This document shows, one piece after another, positions 43,389 through 55,495 of a stretch of DNA of 64,000 bases (the first letter of the stretch is position 1; each line of letters opens with the position of its first letter). The DNA is from Virgibacillus proomii. Lineage in GTDB: Bacteria; Bacillota; Bacilli; Bacillales; Amphibacillaceae. The position numbers and the translations under genes are program-made. The DNA lies in the NCBI RefSeq assembly GCF_018916875.1, contig NZ_JAHLNO010000017.1, positions 44,300 through 108,299 on the forward strand. The letters are read 5' to 3'. Under the pieces are notes generated by a model, which was not told the DNA's origin, searched no databases, and worked only from the letters and a program-made list of their open reading frames with translations.

Positions 43389-45054
43389 ATACTTCCATAA
43401 TAATTGGTAAGATCATCGGGCGGCGCTTTGTTTTGTCATAAAGAAATGGAGCGATTGTATCGGTAATTTCATTTTTGATTTCTGACCATTGAGTTGTTTT
43501 ACGTTCCATTACTTTTTCTAAGTGAGCAGATACTAATTTTTGAGCTTCATTGATCAAGTCTTCAGATTCCCTCATATAAACAAAGCCTCGTGAAATAATA
43601 TCAGGACCTGCAGAAACTTTAAACTCTTTCATATTAATACTTACTACGACAATCACTAAACCTTCCTCAGAAAGGATTCGGCGATCTCTTAACACGATAT
43701 TGCCGATATCGCCGACTCCGTTTCCATCAACATAAATGGAGCCGGAAGGGATTTTTCCAGCAATCGTAGCAATATCCTTTCCTAAAGCCAAAACATCTCC
43801 ATTATCCATGACGAAGCAATTATCTGGATCAACATCACAAGCAGCTGCCAATTTGACATGTTCTTTAAGCATGCGATATTCTCCATGAATCGGCATAAAG
43901 AACTTTGGTTTTATTAACCGTAGCATTAATTTTTGTTCTTCTTGACTACCATGACCAGAGGTATGGATGTTTGTAAGTTTGCCGTGAATAACGTCTGCTC
44001 CTGCTCGGTATAATTTATTAATCGTCCGGCTAACACTAATTGTATTTCCAGGGATTGGGGACGAAGAGAATACAACTGTATCACCGGGAATGATTTGAAT
44101 TTGTCGATGAGTACCATTAGCAATTCGTGATAAAGCTGCCATTGGTTCACCTTGGGATCCGGTACAAAGGATAGTTACTTCTTGAGCAGGTAGACGATTA
44201 ATTTGATTTGCATCAATAAACGTATCTTTTGGAGCTTGAATATAGCCTAATTCCTGTCCCAGATTAATAGCCGACTCCATGCTTCTGCCAAATACAGCAA
44301 TCTTTCGGTTATTTTGGACAGAAGCTTCTACTACTTGCTGCAGTCGATAGATGTTTGATGCAAATGTAGCAAAGATAACTCTTCCATCAACTCTGCTAAA
44401 AATATCTTTTATATTACCTCCAACCACTCTCTCTGATAATGTAAACCCGGGAACTTCACTATTTGTACTATCTGATAGTAGACAAAGTACTCCCTCGCTG
44501 CCGATTTCTGCCATTCTTGTTAAGTTAGCAGGCTCACCAACTGGTGTAAAATCAAATTTAAAGTCACCAGTGTGAACAATGTTTCCTGGTGGAGTTTTTA
44601 CAACAATACCATATGAATCGGGAATGCTATGGGTAGTTCGGAAAAAGCTGACCGAGGTTTTACGGAACTTAATATAATCGTCTTCTTCAATGGTAATTAA
44701 TTTAGCATTTCTCAATAGACCGTGTTCATCTAATTTGTTTCGTATTAATCCTATCGCAAGTTTACCAGCATATATTGGCACATTAAGCTCACGGAGAAGA
44801 TAAGGAATGCCTCCAATATGATCTTCATGCCCATGAGTAATAAATAATCCTTTGATTTTGTCCTGATTTTGTACTAAATACGTGTAGTCAGGAATAACAT
44901 AATCAATTCCAAGCAATTCATCTTCAGGGAATTTAATCCCTGCATCAATTAAAATAATCTCATCTTGAAATTGAACACCATACGTATTTTTACCAATTTC
45001 TCCAAGCCCGCCTAGAGCAAAAACAGCAGCTTGGTCATTTTTTACAAACTTCAT
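43387..45054 (-). CDS. rnjA: Ribonuclease J1
   Basis: This 555-residue metallo-beta-lactamase/beta-CASP nuclease has the zinc motif HGHEDHIGG, a VHTGDFKFD motif, the beta-CASP segment and [10 protein letters not shown], plus the C-terminal domain. RNase J1 is the 5'-3' exonuclease and endonuclease central to mRNA turnover and rRNA maturation. The start follows the rpoY stop by 3 bp, matching the conserved rpoY-rnjA operon. Confidence 0.96.
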   Translation of the reverse strand: MKFVKNDQAAVFALGGLGEIGKNTYGVQFQDEIILIDAGIKFPEDELLGIDYVIPDYTYLVQNQDKIKGLFITHGHEDHIGGIPYLLRELNVPIYAGKLAIGLIRNKLDEHGLLRNAKLITIEEDDYIKFRKTSVSFFRTTHSIPDSYGIVVKTPPGNIVHTGDFKFDFTPVGEPANLTRMAEIGSEGVLCLLSDSTNSEVPGFTLSERVVGGNIKDIFSRVDGRVIFATFASNIYRLQQVVEASVQNNRKIAVFGRSMESAINLGQELGYIQAPKDTFIDANQINRLPAQEVTILCTGSQGEPMAALSRIANGTHRQIQIIPGDTVVFSSSPIPGNTISVSRTINKLYRAGADVIHGKLTNIHTSGHGSQEEQKLMLRLIKPKFFMPIHGEYRMLKEHVKLAAACDVDPDNCFVMDNGDVLALGKDIATIAGKIPSGSIYVDGNGVGDIGNIVLRDRRILSEEGLVIVVVSINMKEFKVSAGPDIISRGFVYMRESEDLINEAQKLVSAHLEKVMERKTTQWSEIKNEITDTIAPFLYDKTKRRPMILPIIMEV

Positions 45055-45057
45055 TGG

Positions 45058-45267
45058 TTAGATGTTCTCCACGCGAAAATCTTTGGATTGTTTTTCATAT
45101 GCTAAATGTGCTTCATCTAGTGCTTGAATATATTCAATATTATACTTGCGCTCGTTTATTCTTGTTCTAACTTCTCTGACAGATTCTCCTTCAACGTATG
45201 CACATTTTGTTCTTTCTCGAACTGGAATTTCATCAGCCCGCTCTTGATATAATATTTTATAAATCAT
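45058..45267 (-). CDS. rpoY: RNA polymerase epsilon subunit
   Basis: This 69-residue small acidic/basic protein of the DUF1447/RpoY family reads IYKILYQERADEIPVRERTK, with an ending LAYEKQSKDFRVENI. The epsilon subunit binds RNA polymerase near the DNA entry channel and resembles phage T7 Gp2 in fold. AAGGAGAGATG precedes the ATG. It is cotranscribed with rnjA. Confidence 0.93.
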   Translation of the reverse strand: MIYKILYQERADEIPVRERTKCAYVEGESVREVRTRINERKYNIEYIQALDEAHLAYEKQSKDFRVENI

Positions 45268-45452
45268 CTCATCTCTCCTTGATTATTTCATTTTTATTTC
45301 TATTTTGAACACGATTTTTTGCTAAACAAATATCCTACCTTTTAAAATCACCACTAAAACGGTCTCCGTCATTTTTCCAAATCACGTATATTTTTTGTCT
45401 TTTTCCCGATATTTATGGTACCTTTATTGTGATTGGGTAATAATATCGATGA

Positions 45453-45548
45453 TTAATGGTAGTCTTTTTTACAAGTAGTTGGTACACGTCCTTGACCTAA
45501 AAAGTCTTTCCAGCGTTTCTTAAGCTTTTCTTTTAGACGCTTTAACAT
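45453..45548 (-). CDS. 31-residue basic peptide
   Basis: On the minus strand AAAGGAGCTGACACGTC precedes an ATG for a 31-residue peptide that starts MLKRLKEKLKKRWKDFLGQG and ends PTTCKKDYH. It has a positively charged amphipathic helix and a single cysteine near the C-terminus. No membrane helix is predicted. It lies upstream of rpoY-rnjA in the same orientation with its own gap. I do not recognise a characterised family. The good ribosome site and non-random composition support a real gene. Confidence 0.55.
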   Translation of the reverse strand: MLKRLKEKLKKRWKDFLGQGRVPTTCKKDYH

Positions 45549-45749
45549 GACGTGTCAGCTCCTTTCAAAGTTCTAAGAAAAGCAAGAAATACAATCTACC
45601 GATCCAATCCCTCTTATCTATAGTATAGTATGAGTTGAGGAATTTTGAAATAAAAATACGTTATTTCATAAAAATATTTATGATAGCAACTGGGTAGTAT
45701 GCTTAGAGGTTTTTAGTTTTGGCCCTTTCATAATTACTTGTAATAGTTA

Positions 45750-45916
45750 TTTATCCCACATGTAACTGGCAGTAAGACCTCTACTTCAATGTTACGAGCT
45801 GAACCCCAGGAGGATAAGTGGAGGAACTAACTGCAAGTCAAATACCCGATTCTGTTCATTCTAACAATCAGTAGGGGATAAAAGAAAACCCCCACTGATT
45901 TGATGATTCACTTTAT
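45750..45916 (+). repeat. Diverged family A copy flanked by TTTAT
   Basis: TTTAT borders both ends (45750-45754 and 45912-45916). It has the left CCCACATGTAACTGGCAGTAAG, a middle AAATACCCGATTC, and a second stem ATCAGTAGGGG/CCCCCACTGAT. Compensatory-looking changes keep this stem. Confidence 0.7.
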
Positions 45917-46059
45917 ACTTTTTTCGTAAAAAGATTTATTTGTTCATCGTCTACGAGTCAACAAAGTATGATAAGCATGTAAAAAAATATGTCCCGTTAC
46001 TATGTACCTTCATCGGTTTTCCGTTGAATTTACAACGCACCTAAGCTGCCGAAAACTCT

Positions 46060-46200
46060 GACTTACTTCAAGAGTTATAGAGAATACGAAGAAGTCTAAG
46101 TGGAAGCTAACGTAACGGTACCTAATTGTCCAATTCGCTTGGGCCGATAGACAGGGGTAGGGGGATAAAGGAAAGTCCCACTGAATGAAGTATCCTTATA
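46060..46200 (+). repeat. Strongly diverged family A copy
   Basis: It has AAGAAGTCTAAGTGGAAGC, ACGGTACCTAATTGTCCAATTCG and CCCACTGAATGAAGTATCC in the A order. The left end is eroded. It immediately precedes the ykrA-like gene. Confidence 0.6.
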
Positions 46201-46261
46201 ACTATACTTTAGTTTAAGCAGAGAAAATTATTTTATACATTGAGAGAGAAGGGGAAGAAAT

Positions 46262-47035
46262 ATGCATAAAAAAATTGTGTTCTTTGATATTGATGGTACT
46301 ATATTAAACGAAACAAACAAAATTCCAAGTTCCACTAAGCAAGCGATTAAACAGCTGCAGGATAATGGAGTTTATGTAGCCATAGCCACCGGAAGAGCTC
46401 CATTTATGTTTGAACATATTCGTAAAGAATTAAATATTCACTCATTTGTCAGCTTTAATGGACAATATGTGGTGTTTGAAGAAGAAGAAGTTTATACAAA
46501 TCCGATCAACAGCGATGAACTGGCGGATTTATACCAAGCAACTCTGAAACATAAATTTCCGATAGTTTTTATGAATCACCAACAAATGAAGGCAACTGTT
46601 CCGGATCACCCGTTTATTGATAAAAGTCTAAAAAGTTTAGATTTTAGTTACCCGGACGTTGACCCTGCTTTTTATAAACAGGAGTCGATTTATCAAGCAC
46701 TACTATTTTGTGATGAGAAAGAAGAAAAGTTATTTGCAAAAGACCATAAAGCATTACATTTTCTACGCTGGCATGAGTATTCATGCGATATTATACCTCA
46801 AGGTGGTTCAAAGGCTGTCGGAGTTAAAAAATTAATTGAAGCAAGCGGATTAAACATTGAAGATACGTATGCATTTGGGGACGGTTTAAATGACATGGAG
46901 ATGATTAAGGAAATCGGCACTGGTGTAGCTATGGGTAATGCTATTCAAGAATTGAAAACAGTAGCTGATTATACAACAGATCATGTTGAAAAAGATGGGA
47001 TAGCTAAGGGATTAAAACAGTTAAGATTAATTTAA
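46262..47035 (+). CDS. ykrA: Cof-type HAD phosphatase (YkrA-like)
   Basis: This 257-residue HAD superfamily hydrolase of subclass IIB (Cof/YkrA type) has motif I DIDGTI with catalytic aspartates near residues 9 and 11, motif II ATGRAP, and motif IV FGDGLNDMEM. A C2 cap lies between. Members dephosphorylate sugar phosphates or cofactors; the substrate here is unknown. GAGAAGGGGAAGAA precedes the ATG. Position next to def and near rnjA matches B. subtilis ykrA. Confidence 0.87.
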   Translation: MHKKIVFFDIDGTILNETNKIPSSTKQAIKQLQDNGVYVAIATGRAPFMFEHIRKELNIHSFVSFNGQYVVFEEEEVYTNPINSDELADLYQATLKHKFPIVFMNHQQMKATVPDHPFIDKSLKSLDFSYPDVDPAFYKQESIYQALLFCDEKEEKLFAKDHKALHFLRWHEYSCDIIPQGGSKAVGVKKLIEASGLNIEDTYAFGDGLNDMEMIKEIGTGVAMGNAIQELKTVADYTTDHVEKDGIAKGLKQLRLI

Positions 47036-47073
47036 TAAATATAGCGGCAGTTAGACAGCTGCCGCTATATTTA
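47036..47073. terminator. Bidirectional terminator between ykrA and def
   Basis: A perfect 15-bp stem (arms 47036-47050 and 47059-47073; core TAGCGGCAG/CTGCCGCTA) starts directly after the ykrA stop and includes the def stop codon. Confidence 0.88.
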
Positions 47074-47622
47074 TTCTACAGGTTTTGCGTTCTCAGGAAC
47101 AGCAAAAGGGTTTTGTTTATTAATGTGATCATAGAACATAATACCGTTTAAATGATCAATCTCGTGCTGAAATACAACTGCTGCATAGCCTTTTAAGCGT
47201 AATTTCACAAGTTCTCCTTGCATCGTTGTTGCACTTACGGTTATCCGTGCATGCCGTGGAACATAACCTTCAACATCACGATCTACAGATAAGCAGCCTT
47301 CCCCGCCTGGAAGGTATGTTTTTTCTACAGAATGACTGATGATTTTAGGATTAGCCAGTCCATAGCTATATTTTCTTCCATTTGGTGCTTCAAAGTGAAC
47401 TGCTATTAAACGTTTATTCACTCCAAGCTGGGGTGCAGCTAAGCCCACGCCAGCACGTAATTGATATTTTTTAGCCATTTCATCATCTTGACTATTTTTT
47501 AGAAATTGAAGCATTTTTTCCAGCAAATGTTTATCTTTGTCTTCTAACGGGATTGTTACCCCTTCAGAAACTTTTGTCAGTGAAGGGTGACCCTCCCGAA
47601 CAATGTCTTTCATAGTAATCAC
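47071..47622 (-). CDS. def: Peptide deformylase
   Basis: This 183-residue type 2 deformylase has the three metal-site motifs GVGLAAPQLG, GGEGCLSVD and QHEIDHLNG. It removes the formyl group from nascent N-terminal methionine. GTG 47622 was chosen, giving MITMKDIVREGHP as in B. subtilis DefB, with TAGGAG 8 nt upstream. Longer readings overlap that sequence. It is monocistronic. Confidence 0.95.
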   Translation of the reverse strand: MITMKDIVREGHPSLTKVSEGVTIPLEDKDKHLLEKMLQFLKNSQDDEMAKKYQLRAGVGLAAPQLGVNKRLIAVHFEAPNGRKYSYGLANPKIISHSVEKTYLPGGEGCLSVDRDVEGYVPRHARITVSATTMQGELVKLRLKGYAAVVFQHEIDHLNGIMFYDHINKQNPFAVPENAKPVE

Positions 47623-47786
47623 ACGTACCACTCCTATTCCAACATTCCATTAATTATTTTATCATATTTATATGTGTTATAGCATATTTTGACTATTGGA
47701 TAGGGATATAGGCATTAATAGGTTCATTTTAAACAAGGATAAGCGCGATTACTGTTATATTACTAGCTTTTTAGATTGGAAGAACT

Positions 47787-48200
47787 TTTAATCCAGCATC
47801 TAATTGCCGTAAGAATTTCGTACTTCCAGAGTTATAGACAAGACAACTGAGAGAAACGGATCCTAAATCCCTATTCGTTCGGCCGACAGGACAAGTAAGA
47901 CTTCCCGAATAAGCATCGCACGCAGAAAAAGTGCTTTCCTTTTTCAAAGTGCTTTCCTTTTTCAAGGAGAAGAAACAACCACGACAGCGATACTTCGCAC
48001 GCAGAAAAAGCGTTCTTCTTTTTCAAGGACAGAGTTGGCTACGACAGCAACACACCGCACGCAGAAAAGTGTTTTTCTTTTCAAGGACAAGAAGGAACTA
48101 CGACAGCACTACATCGCAGTTTTTCAAGGCCGCCTGCGAACTTAGCCTTTTGATCTACTCTTTGTAGAGAAAAACGCTTCTTGAATGAAGATTGATTTTA
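47787..48200 (+). repeat. Composite A-C repeat with three or four C units
   Basis: It starts TTTTAATCCAGCATCTAATT, with GCCGTAAG and a later CGGATCCTAAATCCC. C units with CATCGCACGCAGAAAAAGTG follow (47917-48065), including a local 19-nt duplication of AGTGCTTTCCTTTTTCAA. It closes with AAAACGCTTCTTGAATGAAG. No coding signal is credible. Confidence 0.75.
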
Positions 48201-48308
48201 TGAATAAAAAATTTACTTTGTCCGTTTTTGATTTTTGTACAAACTGATTTATGTTATACTAAAAAACATAATATTTGGTTCAGCAAAGTTGTAGGAGGTT
48301 AGAGTTTC

Positions 48309-48977
48309 ATGTCAATAAAGAAGTTAGTAATTATCGCAGTAATTATACTTTCAATTTTAATCACTGCGTGTAGTAGTAAAACCTCGGAAGAAAAAATCCA
48401 GAACCATTTGGAAGAAGCGGTAGCTTTAGAAGAAGGGTTTGAAAAACAGCAAAGTAAAATAACAGATTTAGAAAGGCAAGAACAAAAATTATATAATAAA
48501 ATAATCGATCTGGGCATGGATGAAATGGATCAAATAAAAAAACGTTCGGAACAAGCGCTTGAAACGGTTGATAAACGAAAAGAAGCAATTAAAAAAGAGC
48601 AGGAAAGTATTAAGCAGGCTAGAGAAGAATTTTCAAATATTGAGGAATTAATAAATGATCTGGAAGATAAAGAAGTAAAAGCAACCGCTGATAAAATGAA
48701 CAAAGTAATGACTCAGCGTTATAATTCCTACGGTAAATTAAATAAAGCCTACAACGATGCATTGAAGTTAGAAAAAGAAATGTATGAAATGCTGCCTAAA
48801 AAAGATTTAGAACAAAAGACTTTAACTGATCAAGTTAATAAAATAAATGAAACTTACAATAAAGTAATTGAGTTTAATAAAGAATTTAATAAATATACAC
48901 AGGAATATAATAAAGTTAAGCAAGGCTTTTATAAACAAGCAGGAATAGAAGGAACTAATAAAGATTCGGACAAGTAA
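48309..48977 (+). CDS. ykyA: YkyA-family lipoprotein
   Basis: This 222-residue lipoprotein has the signal LVIIAVIILSILITAC (lipobox cysteine at residue 21). It is followed by almost continuous charged coiled-coil helices (SKITDLERQEQKLYNKIIDL, RKEAIKKEQESIKQAREEF). The YkyA family is placed just upstream of pdhABCD, as here. It is exposed on the outer face of the membrane and its function is unknown. TAGGAGGTTAGAGTTTC precedes the ATG. Confidence 0.9.
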   Translation: MSIKKLVIIAVIILSILITACSSKTSEEKIQNHLEEAVALEEGFEKQQSKITDLERQEQKLYNKIIDLGMDEMDQIKKRSEQALETVDKRKEAIKKEQESIKQAREEFSNIEELINDLEDKEVKATADKMNKVMTQRYNSYGKLNKAYNDALKLEKEMYEMLPKKDLEQKTLTDQVNKINETYNKVIEFNKEFNKYTQEYNKVKQGFYKQAGIEGTNKDSDK

Positions 48978-49003
48978 TTGTCTGAAGAGAAGTAAGGTTT
49001 AGA

Positions 49004-49035
49004 AGCATTCTCTTAAAAAAAGAGGTGCTTTTTTA
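49004..49035 (+). terminator. Terminator of ykyA
   Basis: AGCATTCTCTT pairs with AGAGGTGCT (bulged) and is followed by TTTTT. Confidence 0.75.
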
Positions 49036-49082
49036 AGTTTAAAAAACTATATCCCTTTTATACATTATGGATAACTTTTTTG

Positions 49083-49172
49083 ACTATAGGAAAGCATAAA
49101 ATTTTAGGGTTTATAGTATAAGAAAAACTACGGCTTTCGCCATAAAGACTTGGCGACAAGCCAAGTTTTTCT
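49083..49172 (+). repeat. Family B copy, 90 nt
   Basis: This complete copy starts ACTATAGGAAAGCATAAAAT and ends ACTTGGC-GACAA-GCCAAGT with TTTTTCT, a clean terminator hairpin. It lies directly after the ykyA terminator and before a D element. Confidence 0.9.
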
Positions 49173-49184
49173 AAAAAAGTAACT

Positions 49185-49745
49185 TCGTCCAAATTAAGCG
49201 TTCGAACGTATAAGCACACTCCGATCTCCTTCCTACGATAAGCCAACATCGAATCGAATCTGAAGGAGGGCCAACTAAAGCGGGCTTGCCGCTCAGGCGT
49301 CGGCATACCTGTTTTAGAGTCATGTTTTCTTTATCACGAATGTAAGGATCTCTATGTTTTTCATTTTAAAAATGTGCTTATGATTTTGCTTACTGATGAG
49401 AAAAACGGCTTCTAAATCCCCGTTCGTTTGGGCGACAGGACAAGAAAAGCTTCGATAGCACTACATCGCACGCAGAAAAGTGTTTTTCTTTTCAAGGGCA
49501 GAGAAGCTACGATAGCACTACATCGCACGCAGAAAAGTGTTTTTCTTTTCAAGGACAGAGAAGCTACGACAGCACTACATCGCACGCAGAAAAGTGTTTT
49601 TCTTTTCAAGGACAGAGAAGCTACGGCAGCACTACATCGCACGCAGAAAAAGTGCTCTTTGAATGAAGTTTCCGTTGTCTTGCCAGAAGAGCTTCTATTT
49701 ATGCACCGCTAAACGACGCTTCTAGCTTTTGTTCGTTATGAAAAG
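49185..49745 (+). repeat. Composite D-C-E repeat element
   Basis: The D module (about 49185-49340: GAATCGAATCTGAAGGAGG, AAGCGGGCTTGCCGCT) passes into GAATGTAAGGATC and ACGGCTTCTAAATCCC, then GGGCGACAGGACAAG, the 57-nt array, GCTCTTTGAATGAAG and the E end GACGCTTCTAGCTTTTG. AGCGG...CCGCT forms a small stem inside D. Confidence 0.8.
49439..49660. repeat. Tandem array: 57-nt unit, four copies
   Basis: The anchor CATCGCACGC recurs at 49464, 49521, 49578 and 49635, a strict 57-nt period. Units read AGAAAAGTGTTTTTCTTTTC and AGAGAAGCTACGATAGCACT. Open frames on both strands are a consequence of the period. Confidence 0.93.
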
Positions 49746-49775
49746 ATAAAGTATGAACATGCATTGCCCGTAATT

Positions 49776-49913
49776 TTTATCCCGCATGTAAGGTGCCGTA
49801 AGTTTCTCTCAATAAGAGTTGAGTAAACATGGAGGAGTGTGAGAAACCGGCACCTAAATGCCCGATTGGTTCAACTAACATTCCTTGTTCCACGGACTGA
49901 AGTTTCACTTTAT
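49776..49913 (+). repeat. Family A copy flanked by TTTAT
   Basis: TTTAT occupies 49776-49780 and 49909-49913, enclosing 128 bp. The core has AGGTGCCGTAAG and CCGGCACCTAAATGCCCG. The second stem is shortened. It lies upstream of the pdhA promoter region. Confidence 0.85.
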
Positions 49914-50281
49914 TGTACAAGTATAAATGTAAGGGAGAAGCATCGAGAATACATGATATAGGGGATGCGGACAGTTCCTTTATAAAAAGCTTACTAATAT
50001 ATCGTACCAAATAATACTTCTAAGACTTCAAGTTATTCCATAAAAATTAACGTATTATTGTTTGTCAATTCCTAAAAATTGTAATCGGAGTGCAACGAGT
50101 GTAATTTTTAACTTGGCAAGCTGTATAAAATATGAGATATCAAGTAATTTTTATATTGGAAAATAATTGTTTGTAATAATACAGATAAGAAAAAGTACTA
50201 TAACAGGAAGTGGAGAAAGCGTTTTAATAAAAATGGTTATTTTTCAATTTATGTAAAAAGTACATAATGAAAACAAAGTGT

Positions 50282-51646
<1,365 letters not shown>

Positions 51647-51649
51647 ATC

Positions 51650-52627
51650 ATGGCACAGATGACAATGATTCAAGCCATTACAGACGCGTTACGCACAGAA
51701 CTCAAAAATGATGAAAATGTGCTTGTATTTGGGGAAGATGTCGGTAAAAATGGCGGCGTGTTCCGTGCTACTGATGGATTACAAGCTGAGTTTGGTGAAG
51801 AACGTGTATTTGATACACCACTAGCAGAATCAGGAATTGGCGGTCTTTCCATTGGACTTGCTTTACAAGGATTTCGTCCTGTACCAGAAATTCAATTCTT
51901 CGGCTTCGTTTATGAAGTAATGGATTCAATTAGCGGACAAATGTCACGTATGCGTTATCGTTCTGGTGGTACACACATAAACCCTATTACAATTCGTTCA
52001 CCATTTGGCGGCGGAGTGCATACGCCCGAATTACACGCTGACTCTTTAGAAGGATTAATTGCTCAACAACCAGGAATTAGAGTGGTCATTCCATCAACAC
52101 CGTATGATGCAAAAGGCTTGTTGATCTCGGCAATTCGTAACAACGATCCAGTGTTATTCTTAGAGCATATGAAGCTGTATCGCTCATTCCGTGAAGAGGT
52201 TCCTGAAGAAGAGTATACCATTGACTTAGATAAAGCTGATGTAAAACGAGAAGGTACAGATGTAACATTAATTGCTTATGGCGCAATGGTTCATGCTTGT
52301 CTTAAAACAGCAGATGAACTGGAAAAAGACGGAATAAGCGCTGAAGTTATTGACTTACGTACTGTTTCACCTCTAGATATTGATACAATTATTACATCCG
52401 TAAAGAAAACAAATCGTGTAGTTGTTGTTCAAGAGGCTCAACGTCAAGCAGGGGTTGCTGCAAATGTTATTGCAGAAATTCAAGAACGTGCCATTTTGCA
52501 TCTAGAAGCTCCTGTATTACGTGTTACCGCTCCTGACACCGTTTATGCATTTTCTGAAGCGGAAGAAGTATGGTTACCTAATCACAAAGACATCATTGAA
52601 AAAGTAAACCGTGTCATGAACTTTTAA
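51650..52627 (+). CDS. pdhB: Pyruvate dehydrogenase E1 component, beta subunit
   Basis: This 325-residue transketolase-like subunit contains [20 protein letters not shown] at the start and [20 protein letters not shown] in the middle. It forms the E1 alpha2beta2 tetramer with PdhA and contacts the E2 core. AAAAGGAGTCGAAGTAAATC precedes the ATG. Confidence 0.97.
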   Translation: MAQMTMIQAITDALRTELKNDENVLVFGEDVGKNGGVFRATDGLQAEFGEERVFDTPLAESGIGGLSIGLALQGFRPVPEIQFFGFVYEVMDSISGQMSRMRYRSGGTHINPITIRSPFGGGVHTPELHADSLEGLIAQQPGIRVVIPSTPYDAKGLLISAIRNNDPVLFLEHMKLYRSFREEVPEEEYTIDLDKADVKREGTDVTLIAYGAMVHACLKTADELEKDGISAEVIDLRTVSPLDIDTIITSVKKTNRVVVVQEAQRQAGVAANVIAEIQERAILHLEAPVLRVTAPDTVYAFSEAEEVWLPNHKDIIEKVNRVMNF

Positions 52628-52650
52628 TAAGAGACAGGAGGTAAAATTTT

Positions 52651-53913
52651 ATGGCTTTTAATTTTAAATTACCTGATATCGGAGAAGGAATTCACGAAGG
52701 TGAAATCGTCAAGTGGTTCGTCAAAGAAGGTGACGAAGTAAAAGAGGATGACGTCCTATGTGAGGTTCAAAATGATAAAGCAGTTGTTGAAATCCCTTCT
52801 CCAGTTGATGGTACAGTAGAAAAAATTCATGTTGAAGAAGGAACAGTAGCAGTTGTTGGTGATACACTTATTTCATTTGATGCAGAGGGTTATGAGTCAG
52901 ATGATAAGGTATTAGAAGATTCAGAAGAAGAAGCACAAGCACCTAAAGCTGAAGAAACAAAAGAAGTAACTACTCAAGCTGCTGATAGCAAAGATCAAGA
53001 TAAACGAGTTATCGCAATGCCATCTGTCAGAAAATATGCTCGCGACAATGGTGTGAACATTTCGGATGTAACTGGATCAGGAAAGAATGGTCGCATCCTG
53101 AAAGAAGATATTGATAGCTATCTGAAGGGAGATCAACCCGCTGCAGCAGAGGTTAAAACTGAAGAAACGGCTAATACAGAGAAAACAGCTGCAACAGCTA
53201 CTGCAGGTGACTTCCCAGAAACTCGTGAAACAATGAGTGGAATTCGCAAAGCAATAGCTAATGCAATGGTTAATTCTAAAACAAAAGCGCCTCACGTTAC
53301 CTTACTAGATGAAGTAGATGTTACTGCATTAGTGGCTCATCGTAAGAAATTTAAGCCAATTGCAGCCGAACAGGAAATCAAGCTGACTTATTTACCATAC
53401 GTTGTAAAAGCGTTAGTTTCTGCATCGAAAAAGTATCCTATCCTTAATGCTTCTGTAGATGATGAAACAAATGAAATTGTTCACAAACACTACTACAATA
53501 TTGGGATTGCAGCAGATACAGATAAAGGTTTACTAGTTCCAGTAGTTAAACATGCTGATCGCAAATCTATTTTTGAAATTTCCAAAGAGATTAATGAATT
53601 GGCAGACAAGGCTAGAAGTGGTAAACTAGCACCAGATGAGATGAAAGGTGCAACGAATACAATTACTAATATCGGATCTGCAGGCGGTCAATGGTTTACT
53701 CCAGTACTAAACTATCCAGAAGCAATAATTCTTGGTATTGGACGTATTGCAGAAAAACCAATTGCTCGTGATGGAGAGGTAGTCATTGCACCTGTACTCG
53801 CATTATCATTAAGCTTTGATCATCGCATTATTGATGGAGCTACGGCACAAAAAGCTCTAAATCAAATCAAGCGATTATTAAGCGATCCACAATTAATTAT
53901 GATGGAGGCGTAA
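52651..53913 (+). CDS. pdhC: Dihydrolipoamide acetyltransferase (E2)
   Basis: This 420-residue protein has one lipoyl domain (lipoyl lysine in [13 protein letters not shown] near residue 43), an acidic/Ala-rich linker, a peripheral subunit-binding domain ([20 protein letters not shown]), and the catalytic acetyltransferase domain with the active-site motif FDHRIIDGA. It forms the core of the pyruvate dehydrogenase complex. The ATG follows AGGAGG. Only one lipoyl domain is present, as usual in Bacillaceae. Confidence 0.97.
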   Translation: MAFNFKLPDIGEGIHEGEIVKWFVKEGDEVKEDDVLCEVQNDKAVVEIPSPVDGTVEKIHVEEGTVAVVGDTLISFDAEGYESDDKVLEDSEEEAQAPKAEETKEVTTQAADSKDQDKRVIAMPSVRKYARDNGVNISDVTGSGKNGRILKEDIDSYLKGDQPAAAEVKTEETANTEKTAATATAGDFPETRETMSGIRKAIANAMVNSKTKAPHVTLLDEVDVTALVAHRKKFKPIAAEQEIKLTYLPYVVKALVSASKKYPILNASVDDETNEIVHKHYYNIGIAADTDKGLLVPVVKHADRKSIFEISKEINELADKARSGKLAPDEMKGATNTITNIGSAGGQWFTPVLNYPEAIILGIGRIAEKPIARDGEVVIAPVLALSLSFDHRIIDGATAQKALNQIKRLLSDPQLIMMEA

Positions 53914-53916
53914 GGT

Positions 53917-55323
53917 ATGGTAGTAGGAGATTTCCCAATTGAAGTAGACACACTTGTCGTTGGAGCTGGTCCTGGTGGATATGTTGCAGCTATTCGTGCT
54001 GCTCAACTTGGACAAAAAGTAACGATCGCGGACAAAGGCGCATTAGGTGGAGTTTGTTTAAATGTAGGATGTATTCCTTCAAAAGCATTGATTCAAGCTG
54101 GCCATCTGGCTGTACATGCACGAGGTAATGAAGAACTCGGTATTAAAACGGAAAATGTGTCCATTGATTTTTCCAAAGTGCAAGAGTGGAAGGGCAGTGT
54201 CGTTAAAAAGCTTACTTCTGGAGTCCAAGGGCTATTAAAAGGGAATAAAGTTGATATTGTTAAAGGTGAAGTTTACTTTGTAGATAAAAATACAGTAAAA
54301 ATTATGGATGATAAAAAGTCACAAACATATACGTTTAATAACTGTATTATTGCAACAGGTTCTAGACCAATTGAAATACCAGGCTTTAAATTTTCCGACC
54401 GTGTATTAGATTCTACAGGTGCGCTTAACCTTAAAGAAATTCCTAAAAAAATGGTCGTTATTGGTGGAGGATACATTGGTACGGAGCTGGGAACTGCTTA
54501 CGCTAATTTCGGTACAGAAGTTACGGTATTGGAAGGAACGAAGGACATCCTTGGCGGTTTCGAAAAACAAATGAGACAGGTGGTTAAAAAGCGCCTGAAA
54601 AACAAAAATGTTACGATTATCACGGAAGCAATGGCTAAAGGTGTGGAAGAGTCGAAAGACGGTGTGAAAGTAACATATGAAGTTAATGGAAAATCAGAAA
54701 CTGTTGAAGCCGATTATGTATTGGTAACAGTTGGTCGCCGTCCAAATACAGACGAACTTGGACTAGAACAAGTCGGTATTGAAATGGATGATCGTGGTCT
54801 AATTAAAATTAATAAGCAATGCCGTACAAACTTTGATAATATCTATGCTATTGGTGATGTTGTTTCAGGAATGCCACTAGCTCATAAGGCTTCTTATGAA
54901 GGTAAAGTAGCTGCTGAAGCAATTAGCGGTGAAAAAGCTGAAATTGATTATATTGGTATGCCAGCAGTTGTATTCTCTGAACCAGAATTAGCTACCGTTG
55001 GTTATACAGAGCAAGAAGCAAAAGATGCTGGATTCGATGTAAAAGCTGCTAAATTCCCATTTGCTGCCAATGGTCGTGCATTGTCATTAAACGATAGTGA
55101 TGGATTTATGAAATTGATCACACGTAAAGAGGATGGCTTAGTTATTGGTGCACAAATTGCCGGTCCTAACGCAAGTGATATGATTGCAGAATTAGGACTA
55201 GCTATCGAAGCTGGAATGACAGCAGAGGATATCGCCTTAACCATCCATGCTCATCCAACACTTGGAGAAATTACCATGGAAGCTGCTGAAGTTGCTTTAG
55301 GTACACCAATTCATATGTTATAA
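53917..55323 (+). CDS. pdhD: Dihydrolipoamide dehydrogenase (E3)
   Basis: This 468-residue FAD/NAD-linked disulfide oxidoreductase has [20 protein letters not shown], the redox-active [13 protein letters not shown], the NAD-binding [17 protein letters not shown], and the C-terminal catalytic His/Glu pair HAHPTLGE. It reoxidises lipoamide in the PDH and related complexes. The ATG follows ATGGAGGCGTAAGGT. It is the last gene of the operon. Confidence 0.97.
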   Translation: MVVGDFPIEVDTLVVGAGPGGYVAAIRAAQLGQKVTIADKGALGGVCLNVGCIPSKALIQAGHLAVHARGNEELGIKTENVSIDFSKVQEWKGSVVKKLTSGVQGLLKGNKVDIVKGEVYFVDKNTVKIMDDKKSQTYTFNNCIIATGSRPIEIPGFKFSDRVLDSTGALNLKEIPKKMVVIGGGYIGTELGTAYANFGTEVTVLEGTKDILGGFEKQMRQVVKKRLKNKNVTIITEAMAKGVEESKDGVKVTYEVNGKSETVEADYVLVTVGRRPNTDELGLEQVGIEMDDRGLIKINKQCRTNFDNIYAIGDVVSGMPLAHKASYEGKVAAEAISGEKAEIDYIGMPAVVFSEPELATVGYTEQEAKDAGFDVKAAKFPFAANGRALSLNDSDGFMKLITRKEDGLVIGAQIAGPNASDMIAELGLAIEAGMTAEDIALTIHAHPTLGEITMEAAEVALGTPIHML

Positions 55324-55332
55324 AATAAAATG

Positions 55333-55367
55333 GGAGAGCTAATCTTTTAAAGGTTGCTCTCCTTTTT
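55333..55367 (+). terminator. Terminator of pdhABCD
   Basis: GGAGAGC and GCTCTCC arms (55333-55339 and 55356-55362) are followed by TTTTT. Confidence 0.88.
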
Positions 55368-55495
55368 ATTATCCAGCAAACGATATCCGTTCTTACATGA
55401 TAGATATCGTTTTTGAGAGTAGTTTTGTCTAGCTTATGCGGCAAACTCATGAATATGAAAAATACATATACATAGTCAAGTGATACATTATATAA

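Noticed and set aside
49412..49712. Open frames with 19-residue repeats on both strands (76 and 94 aa)
   Set aside because: These are products of the 57-nt tandem array, with no ribosome site and no conservation between copies.
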